64,000 bases of DNA from the NCBI GenBank assembly GCA_963738445.1, contig CAVTWS010000006.1, forward strand, positions 124,001 through 188,000, given 5' to 3'. The notes under the pieces were generated by a model. That model saw only the letters and a list, made by a program, of their open reading frames with translations, was not told where the DNA came from and made no database searches. The DNA is from CAVTWS01 sp963738445. Its GTDB lineage: Bacteria; Actinomycetota; Acidimicrobiia; Acidimicrobiales; SHLQ01. The position numbers and the translations under genes are program-made. Positions 57,024 to 64,000 of this stretch are shown here, in pieces (positions within the stretch are counted from its first letter, which is position 1; the number at the start of each line of letters is the position of its first letter).

Positions 57024-57980
57024 GTGGGCTACGTCGCCGTCGATGACGGAATCGCCGCGTTGCGACGCGGCCAGCCCGTCCTGGTCGAGGCCGGCCCGAC
57101 GGCCGTGCTGGTGGCCCGCCCCGGGCACGGGTTGCTGGCGCGGCTGGCCGCCGGGCGCAGCATCGTGTCCACCTCCGGGCTCCTCGAGCTCGGCGGCACC
57201 ATTCGCCGCGCCGACCCGAATGCGGTCGCCCTCGATCTGCTGCGGTTGAGCGACCTCGACACGTTGGCCTACGGCACCCTCGTCGACGTCCCGCCCCGAC
57301 TTCCCGTCGCCTCCTTCGCTGCCCGCGTGGCCGCCGATCACGATCTGGCGCTCATGGACGCGTCGGACATCGCGCACCACCGCTGGCGCCACGAGACGCT
57401 CGTGGAACAGATGGCCGTCGCCCACCTCCCCTTACCAGAAGGTGACTTCCGGGCCCACGCCTTCCGGTCGCGCCTCACCGGGGTCGAGCACCTCGCCCTC
57501 GTCATGGGCGACATCGACACCGACGCTCCCGTCCTGTGCCGAGTGCACTCGGAGTGCGTCACGGGCGACATCCTCGGCTCGCTGCGGTGCGACTGCGGGG
57601 AGCAACTCGCGGCCGCCCTCATGGCGGTCGCCGCCGCCGGACGAGGCGTGGTCGTCTATCTGCGGGGTCACGAAGGCCGGGGTATCGGCCTGGGCGAGAA
57701 GCTGCGGGCGTACGCGCTCCAGGAACAGGGCCACGACACCTACGACGCCAACGTGCTCCTGGGCCACCCGCCCGACGGGCGCGACTTCGGCGACGCCGCC
57801 CAGATCCTCCGCCTGCTCCGGGTCGGCCCGGTCCGTCTGCTCACCAACAACCCCGCCAAGCTGGCCCGACTCGACTCCCTGGGGATCACCGTCGACGGCC
57901 GGGTGCCGCTGGTGATCGAGCCCAACCCGCACAACGAGCACTACATCGACACGAAACGCCGCCGCTTCGGTCACCTGTAG
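57024..57980 (+). CDS. GTP cyclohydrolase II with degenerate DHBP-synthase-like N-terminal half
   Basis: The 318-residue product begins with about 150 residues resembling, only in general layout, 3,4-dihydroxy-2-butanone-4-phosphate synthase (RibB): VEAGPTAVLVARPGHGL replaces the expected DxxxRENEGD and its acidic metal ligands are missing. The C-terminal half is a good GTP cyclohydrolase II: RVHSECVTGD and RCDCGEQL with the three Zn Cys, YLRGHEGRGIGLGEKLRAY, and LTNNPAKLARLDSLGI. It starts at GTG 57024. Since the classical RibB activity is unlikely, it may feed a specialised pathway with its Rieske neighbour. Alternatively it is a housekeeping ribA variant. Confidence 0.75.
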   Translation: MGYVAVDDGIAALRRGQPVLVEAGPTAVLVARPGHGLLARLAAGRSIVSTSGLLELGGTIRRADPNAVALDLLRLSDLDTLAYGTLVDVPPRLPVASFAARVAADHDLALMDASDIAHHRWRHETLVEQMAVAHLPLPEGDFRAHAFRSRLTGVEHLALVMGDIDTDAPVLCRVHSECVTGDILGSLRCDCGEQLAAALMAVAAAGRGVVVYLRGHEGRGIGLGEKLRAYALQEQGHDTYDANVLLGHPPDGRDFGDAAQILRLLRVGPVRLLTNNPAKLARLDSLGITVDGRVPLVIEPNPHNEHYIDTKRRRFGHL

Positions 57981-58097
57981 GTCCGTGGACGGCGGCCGGG
58001 AGGACCCGACAGTCGTCGCAAATTCATAGGTCAAACGGCTCATGTCAGAGGGCTTTCGTACGATAGGTGAGCAGAGGCCAACATCGCGGGGGTGGCT

Positions 58098-60311
58098 ATG
58101 GGGCAGTCGGTCGCGGAACCACTGGTGGACAGAATCGACGAACCGCCAGCCTGGATCGCCCATACTCCAAACAGCCACGGTGTCTGGCATGGGCTTATGG
58201 ATCACCTCTTGGGCGTCGGTGCGTTGGCAGAGGGTTTTGCTGATGCCTTTGACGCTGGGCCACTAGGTCGATGGGCGGGGCGGTGGCATGACCTCGGCAA
58301 AGCCGACCCACGGTTCCGCCAGTACCTGATCGATGCTGCGGAAGGCCGGACCGCTCGCTCCCCGGGCATCGGGCATGCCGCAGCTCGGCGCGTCCCTCGC
58401 CCACCAGTCCGGCCTGTGGCCTATCGCGTTGGTCGTAGCTGGTCACCACGCCGGCCTGCCCGCGAAACGACAGCTGGACGAATGGCGCGCCCGAGCCGAG
58501 GCCGACCCTGGTTCCCAGGATGCCCTTGCCGACACCGCCAACGAGCCACTGCTCAGATTCGATGGGGACGCCAAGGACCTGTTCCCGAGATGGTTGGCGC
58601 AGGTGAGCGATCGTCCGCAGACCCTCCGGGCCGAGTTGCTCACTCGTATGGTCTTCTCGGCGCTGATCGACGGTGACCGCCTGGACACCGAGGCGCACTT
58701 CACAGAGGCTCGTTCCGCATTGCGGGGCACCGCAACGACCTTGCAGGAGGTTCTGCGGCGATTCGAGTCACGCCGTGGGGATCTGCTCGTAGATCACACG
58801 TCCGATCCGATCTCCGCGCAACGCGAGGAGATCCGTGCGGCTGTCGTATCGGCCGCCGTTGCCGCGCCACCTGGCGTGTTCACGCTGACCAGTCCGACCG
58901 GATCCGGTAAGACCCTTGCCGCGCTCGAGGCGGGAATCCGCCACGCCCTGACCAACAGACTTCGTCGCGTGGTGTTCGCTGTGCCGTTCATCTCCATCAC
59001 CGAGCAGGTGGCGAACGTTGTGCGAGCGATCGCCGACTCAGGGGGCGACGCCGTCCTGGAGCATCACAGCGCAGTTCCCATCGATTCCGACAAGCAGGAC
59101 ATGGCGGCGCTGCGGCTTCGGTTGGCCACTGAGAACTGGGACATGCCGGTCATCGTGACCACGACAGTCCGCCTCCTCGAATCTCTGTTCTCCGATCGAC
59201 CAAGTGCCTGCCGTCGCCTCCACAACCTGGCTCGATCGGTGATCATCGTCGACGAGACACAGTCGATTCCCTGGCGGTTGCTCGACCCGTCAACCGAGAT
59301 GCTCGCACAGCTCGTCGAGGACTACGGCTCGTCCGTGATCCTCATGACGGCGACCCAACCGCCGTTTCACGAGCTCCCGGCGTTGCGATCGACAAGTCGG
59401 CCGCCGGTCGAGCTCCTGCCCGATCACGAACGGCACTTCGCGGCCTTCAACCGGGTTACCGCTGAGGTGATGGATGGCCGACCCGAATGGGACGACGTAG
59501 CCGATGAGGTCACCCGGCGAAGTGACGTCGAGCGGGGCCAGTGCCTGGTCGTGTGCAACACCATCGCCGACGCCGAAGCTGTCTTCGCTCGCGTCAGCCA
59601 TACTGACGGCGCTCACCTCCTCACGTCTCGCATGTGTGGCGCCCACCGAAGCGACGTCCTCGCCGACGTCAACCGGCGGCTCTCGAGTTCTGAGCCGGTG
59701 CTTCTGGTATCCACCCAGCTCATCGAGGCCGGGGTCGATGTCGACTTCCCGATTGCGTTCAGGGCGATGGCACCCTTGCCGTCGATCGCTCAGGTGGCTG
59801 GCCGAGTCAACCGCCATGGACGCCGCGACACGGGCGCGCTGGTCGTCTTCGACCCCCTCGACGGGTCGTTGCCCCCGGGCGAGTACACGACTGGCACATC
59901 GGTCACCAGGTCGATGCTGGCCGATGGTCAGATCCTCTGGACCACAGAACACGAGGCGGTATTTCGAGCTGTTCCTGAGCGCCCTGCGTTCCCACCTCGA
60001 TGCGCTCCACATCCGGGACCTGCGTATGGATATCGATTTCCCATCGGTGGCCGAAAAGTATCGGCTCATCGAGGACGACACCGTGCTGGTTGCTCGTTCC
60101 GTATTCGCGGTTTCGACACCGAGGCATCGGGGTTCCAGACGATGCGGCGCAGGGCCGAGCGCTCGTGCGCCGTCATCAGCGATTCACCGCTCACTCAGGC
60201 GGAAGGCGTTCGACAGGGCCGTCGACGATGGGTTGGCCGTTGAGATACCCGGCCTCCCCCTCCACCGGTGGACAGGTGGCTACGACACCGACATGGCTCG
60301 ACGCTCCATGA
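58098..60311 (+). CDS. cas3: CRISPR-associated nuclease-helicase Cas3 (type I-C; frameshifted)
   Basis: The HD nuclease part shows HLLGVGALAEGF, RWHDLGKADPRF and ALVVAGHHAGL with metal His/Asp residues. The SF2 helicase part has Walker A LTSPTGSGKTL, DETQ in place of a classic DExH box (IIVDETQSIP), and MTATQPP. The tail LIEDDTVLVA and FDRAVDDGLAVEIPG is typical of I-C Cas3. The frame changes near 58390, 59960, 60130-60200 and 60290. GGGGG lies 5 bases ahead of ATG 58098. Cas3 degrades target DNA after recruitment by Cascade. The operon begins here; an intergenic AT-rich stretch before it may hold the promoter. Confidence 0.9.
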
Positions 60312-60335
60312 CCGTTCGAACGCGGAGGTGTGGTG

Positions 60336-60984
60336 ATGTCGAACGACGGACTGCTGAGCGTGCACGTCGCAGGCCCCTTGGCGTGCTTCCACTGCCTGGA
60401 GTACGCCGCCGAGCGCGTCTCGTATCCAGTGATCACGCCGCCGGCTGCCCAAGGCCCGCTGTCGGCCATCTTCTGGAAGCCCGAGTTCACATGGTCGGTT
60501 CGCCAGATCTGGGTGGTGAACCCATCGCCTGGCATTCGATGACTCGCAACGAGGTATCGGACAGGGCTTCCTCGCGGTACCTCACATCGACGCGGTGGAC
60601 AAGCGAGTTCAACGCCATTCGCTCGTGCTGCGAGACGTCGCCTACGTGATCTTCGCCGAGATCGCCCTCCGACCCCACGCCACCGAGCCTCCAGCAAGTA
60701 CCGGGACCAGTTTCGCCGGCGTGTCGAGCAGCGGGCCTGTTTCAGCCGGCCGTACCTCGGTCTCCAGGAGTTCCACGCCGAGTTCCGGTCCGTCACGCCC
60801 AAGGACCGTCCAAACCCACTCGTCACGCAGCCAATCGGGTCCCTGCCCCTCGATCTTCGCTTTGCTCCGCTCAATGGTCCGAAAGCCGCCCGAACGCATC
60901 GACCCGCTGTTCTGGCCGGCGACCATAGCCTCGGGCGTGCTGGATGTGCCTACCGTCGAGGGGGTGCTCGATGCTGCTCGCTGA
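60336..60984 (+). CDS. cas5c: Cas5c (type I-C Cascade subunit/pre-crRNA nuclease; frameshifted)
   Basis: Starts MSNDGLLSVHVAGPLACF, then ERVSYPVITPPAAQGPLSAIFWKPEFTW, the hallmark N-terminal ferredoxin-like and glycine-rich loop of Cas5c. Then frames change near 60525, 60570, 60695 and 60895: IAWHSMTRNEV, LVLRDVAYVIFAEIALRP, KYRDQFRRRVEQRACFSRP and a last part ending VPTVEGVLDAAR. In type I-C Cas5c takes over Cas6 function by cutting the pre-crRNA. GGAGG precedes ATG 60336 by 7 bases. The end overlaps the cas8c start by 14 bases. Confidence 0.85.
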
Positions 60985-62751
60985 CCTCTACGACCTCTAC
61001 CAGTCCCTCCTCTCCGAGGGCCGGCTTGTCCCCCCTGGCTTCAAGCGGCCGTGCACTTTCTTGTCGACCTCGATACAGAGGGCCGGGTCAAGGGCGTGGT
61101 GACGCTCACCGACGAGAAGGGCCGGGGGCGACGTGAGTTGTCCCGGACGTTCCCTCTCGAACGAGTGGTACCTACGCGTTCATTGTCTGTGACGGCCTCG
61201 ATTACGTCGCCGGGCTCCCCGAAAGCCAGCTGAACTTGGCCCAGGCCGAGCTGCGACATCGCAGCTACATCGACCGGTTGCACGAATGCCGGCAGTCGGT
61301 CGGCCCCCACGCAGCGCAGCTTCTTTCGGCGGTGGCCACAGCGACGGCGGACGCCAAAGCGTTCCGACAAGAACTCGTGCGGCACGGGGCTCCGCTCGAC
61401 CTACACGTGCTCGCTGAGGACATGCCTACACCGGCCGAGGCGAAGCAGCACGAGGTGCAATCGAAGTGGTTCGTCGACTTCCAAGTGAACGGCGAGCCCC
61501 TCCTCCCACAGGGTTCCGGGGGCACTCGGACAGCCCGACATTGTCAACTGGTGGGTGGCGCTTCGAGCAGAGCAGGACGCCAGCGACGTGACGGGCGTTT
61601 GTCAGGTCACCGGCGAAAGCGGCCGACTGGCGAGAGCTGTCCCCGCCTCGAAGCTCCCCGGGAATTCTCCGAGGCTGGTGTCGGCGAACTTCGACGCTGC
61701 TCTCGCTACGGCGCCGACCAGTCCCAGGGTGCCTCGGTGAGCGGCGCGGTGGCCATGGGCGCCACCCAGGCCCTCAACTGGTTGATCGACGAGCAATGGG
61801 AGCGTCACCGGTGGAACTGCGAGGATCCGTGTCACGTGGTGGGCGCCGGCGACCTTGACGCTGACCCCCTCGGAGACATGCTCGGCCGCGGTGAACGCGA
61901 TCCTGGCGCAGTAGCGGATGCCATACAACGAGGTGTGTGGTCGGGGTCCCAAGGCTCAGCCGAGCGAGTGGATTCCACCTGGCCGTCGTCACCGTCAACT
62001 CCGCCGGGTCGTTGTCCTCGCCGATCACCGGACAACTCTCGGTGAAATCCAGGACCGGATCGCCGAGTGGTTCGAGGCGCTGCGCCCAGTCGTGATGCTG
62101 ATCAGGGACCGCCGAGCATCCGGCTGCTGGCAGCTGCGGGCTGCGGCCCGGGCAAGAACCAATCGAAGCCACGGGGCCGTGCCGCCGCTCGCCTGCTTCG
62201 ACACCCTTCTTGGCGAGCGATTCCCGCTCAGCCTTCGTGACCGACGTCGCCAGGTGCGCAGTCGGGTACGAACTGCCCGCGGAGATCGTCGCCATGTCAG
62301 CCCCGAACAGGCGGCCGTGCTCCACCTCGTCGCCGCTTCTTGGAAGGAGAACCCGATGAGACGAACACCGTCAGAACTGTGTGGACGCATCCTGTCCGCA
62401 CTCGAGGAAACCCAGGACAAGGCGCTCGGTACAGAGCTCAACCGAGGGGTGGTAGCCAGCTACGCAGCCGCGTCCACCACCCCACAGCTGGCGTTCCCAC
62501 GCCTGCTCTCCCGTCGAAACGCGTACCTGAAACGACTTCGTCGAGACAATGCCGGCGCCGCAGTCGCGCTTGATCGCAAGCTCGGTCTTCTGATGAGCGA
62601 GCTGCAGGAGGCTGGCGGGTTCCCCGCCGACTCACGCCCGAGGGGCAGAGCTCAGTTCGCTCTCGGCTACTTCCACGAGCGCCAAGCCCGCTTCACGAAG
62701 GCCGATCACGAACCGAAGAACGATTCCCCCGCAGAGGAGAGCCAGCCATGA
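60971..62751 (+). CDS. cas8c: Cas8c/Csd1 large subunit (frameshifted)
   Basis: ATG 60971 opens LLADLYDLYQSLLSEGRL, a Csd1-like start. In successive frames come FLVDLDTEGRVKGVV, YAFIVCDGLDYVAG, QAELRHRSYIDRLHE, KWFVDFQVNGEPL, GAVAMGATQALNWLIDEQWE, LGEIQDRIAEWFEAL and a long intact C-terminal half (RRTPSELCGRILSALE, LSRRNAYLKRLRRDN, GYFHERQARFT). Cas8c recognises PAMs in I-C Cascade. At least five frame changes lie between 61045 and 62000. The end overlaps the cas7c ATG by 4 bases (ATGA). Confidence 0.85.
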
Positions 62752-63655
62752 CCGCACCGCACCTGGATGTGACAGTCCGCCACGACTTCGAGCTGCTGTT
62801 CGACGTGGAAGGCGGCAACCCGAACGGCGACCCCGACAACGGCAACGCGCCACGCACTGAACCTCTCACCGGTCACCTATGGGTGACCGACGTCGCGCTC
62901 AAGCGCAAAGTTCGCAACTTCGTCGCCGAGGCATATGGCGACGAGGAGGGCTTCGGCATCTATGTCGGGGAGGAGGAGTGGCGTTGAACGCCCACCACCG
63001 TGCGGCGTCCTTTCGGTCGGCCTCAAGGAGGGCGCGAAGCGCGGACGGGCGGATCAACGCGAGCCGCCGATGTCCTGTGTGCCAAGTTCTTCGACGTGCG
63101 TACCTTCGGGGCCGTGATGTCGACCGGCGACCACCCCGCAGGGCAGGTTCGCGGCCCAGTGCAACTTGCATGCCCTGCGGTGAGCATCGACCCCATCCCG
63201 AGCACCGAGCTCACCATCACCCGTGTTGCCGTGACGTCCGAGAAGGAGCTGGAGAAGCTCGCGGCAGGCGACGGGGGGAAGGACCGCGAGATGGGAGGCA
63301 AGCACACCGTCCCCTGCCGCGCTGCTCCAGAGCCCGCGGCTCGGTCACCCCGAGCTTCGCCGAGAAGACAGGATTCAGCGGCAGCGATCCCTCGAGCGCT
63401 TCTGGGACGCACTCGAACGGATGTGGGCACTCGACCGATCGTCGAGCCGTGGTACCACGGGGTGTCGCGGCATTCACAGCTGGTCGCACTCGGACAAGTT
63501 CGGCCGGGCCCACGCCGGCGCGTTGTACGCCCGGCTGAGCACCGAGCGTGCTGATGCCGAGGTTCCCGCGCTGTCGGTTCGAGGACTACCGGGTCGTTGT
63601 CGACACCTCGAACATTCCCGACGGCATCCGCTATACCGGGCTGGCCACCGGTTGA
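62748..63655 (+). CDS. cas7c: Cas7c/Csd2 backbone subunit (frameshifted)
   Basis: Starts with RHDFELLFDVEGGNPNGDPD and LVTDVALKRKVRNFV-like DVALKRKVRNFV, the signature of type I-C Cas7. After breaks near 62985 and 63050 the frame continues FFDVRTFGAVMSTGDH, QVRGPVQL and EMGGKHTVPC; further shifts near 63320-63560 lead to FWDALERMWALDRSSSRG and FEDYRVVVDTSNIPDGIRYTG. Cas7 forms the crRNA-binding spine of Cascade. The stop overlaps the cas4 TTG start (TTGA). Confidence 0.87.
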
Positions 63656-64000
63656 CCCCGGATTCGATTCCGATCGCAGCTCTCGAACACGCCGCTTACT
63701 GCGAGCGGCAGTGGGGGTTGATCGACCTGGAACGGTTCTTCGTGGACAACGACGACACGACTCGCGGCCATCACGTTCACGAACGAGTCGATCAGGCCGG
63801 TTCAGCCCGGCGGGGCAAGACTCGAACGGAGTGGAGGCTTCCGGTGTGGTCGGACGCAGATCGATATTTATGGCTTTTGTGATGCCGTTGAGTTCAGCGA
63901 CCCCGAATCGGTCGTGCCGATCGAATACAAGTCCGGCAAGCGCTTCGAACGACCGGCCGAGATACAGGTCTGCGCTCAGGCCATGTGCCTGGAGACGATG
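63652..64000 (+). CDS. cas4: Cas4 exonuclease (partial, frameshifted)
   Basis: The N-terminal half reads LTPDSIPIAALEHAAYCERQW and HHVHERVDQ, with one of the Fe-S Cys and the conserved Tyr/Cys region. A frame change near 63853 leads to AVEFSDPESVVPIEYKSGK, the RecB-type Glu-x-Lys nuclease motif, and QVCAQAMCLE at the window edge. Cas4 trims spacer precursors and selects PAMs with Cas1-Cas2, which are expected just downstream. Starts at TTG 63652, overlapping cas7c. Confidence 0.85.

Noticed and set aside
57981..58097. CRISPR array or leader before cas3
   Set aside because: No repeated 28-37 base units. The stretch is short and slightly AT-richer, so at most a promoter. A TACGAT near 58057 could be a -10, but no clear -35 was seen.

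Overview
The window is GC-rich DNA from an actinobacterium, and I would guess an Acidimicrobiia-like lineage. The phylum call rests on gene order. Read mostly on the minus strand, the window carries dapC, hflX, dapF, miaA, miaB, recA, then cinA, pgsA, rimO, ftsK, rnj, dapA, dapB, an M16 peptidase, pnp and rpsO. This is the same neighbourhood I recall from Mycobacterium (roughly the hflX-recA-ftsK-pnp-rpsO stretch). A DinB/mycothiol-isomerase-type protein and a short CGAAC-N4-GTTCG SOS box upstream of recA fit the same phylum. The class-level guess is weak because no marker was compared.

Layout. (1) 1-8724: minus-strand backbone with dapC (cut by the window edge), hflX, dapF, miaA, a kinase-fold APH(3')-like protein that has lost its catalytic Asp, miaB, and recA interrupted by an intein. 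(2) 8725-30390: an accessory block sitting where backbone synteny is broken. It holds msrB and a 5'-truncated second msrB with a VapBC cassette between them, three full-length paralogues plus one remnant of a secreted protein family, an operon of beta-helix protein / PL1-type lyase / SGNH hydrolase, a second VapBC cassette, membrane and secreted proteins, Nramp with an MgtE_N-CBS partner, a P450, a decayed regulator and two SDRs. (3) 30399-47931: backbone again (cinA to rpsO), with small insertions of lipoprotein, SnoaL-like and hydrolase genes. (4) 48274-57980: FkbM methyltransferase, VOC proteins, a truncated DUF222/HNH gene, an amidohydrolase, a FAS1 lipoprotein, a two-component pair, and a Rieske oxygenase adjoining a GTP cyclohydrolase II with a degenerate N-terminal half. 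(5) 58098-64000: a type I-C CRISPR-Cas operon, cas3-cas5c-cas8c-cas7c-cas4, running off the end; cas1, cas2 and any array would lie beyond the window.

How genes work together. dapC/dapF/dapA/dapB serve lysine and diaminopimelate synthesis; miaA/miaB modify A37 of tRNA; rimO modifies ribosomal protein S12; rnj/pnp/rpsO serve RNA turnover and ribosomes; the cas genes form a Cascade complex of the I-C type plus Cas3 nuclease-helicase. Many neighbours overlap by 4-14 bases, which suggests translational coupling.

Quality warning. Many genes switch reading frame without losing family motifs: recA intein, msrB, vapB, the beta-helix protein, the PL1 lyase, Nramp, P450, an SDR, ftsK, the M16 peptidase and every cas gene. 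Since ftsK is normally essential, many of these are probably base-calling or assembly indels, although real decay in the cas operon and the accessory block cannot be excluded from sequence alone. Spans given for such genes cover the whole homologous stretch across frames.
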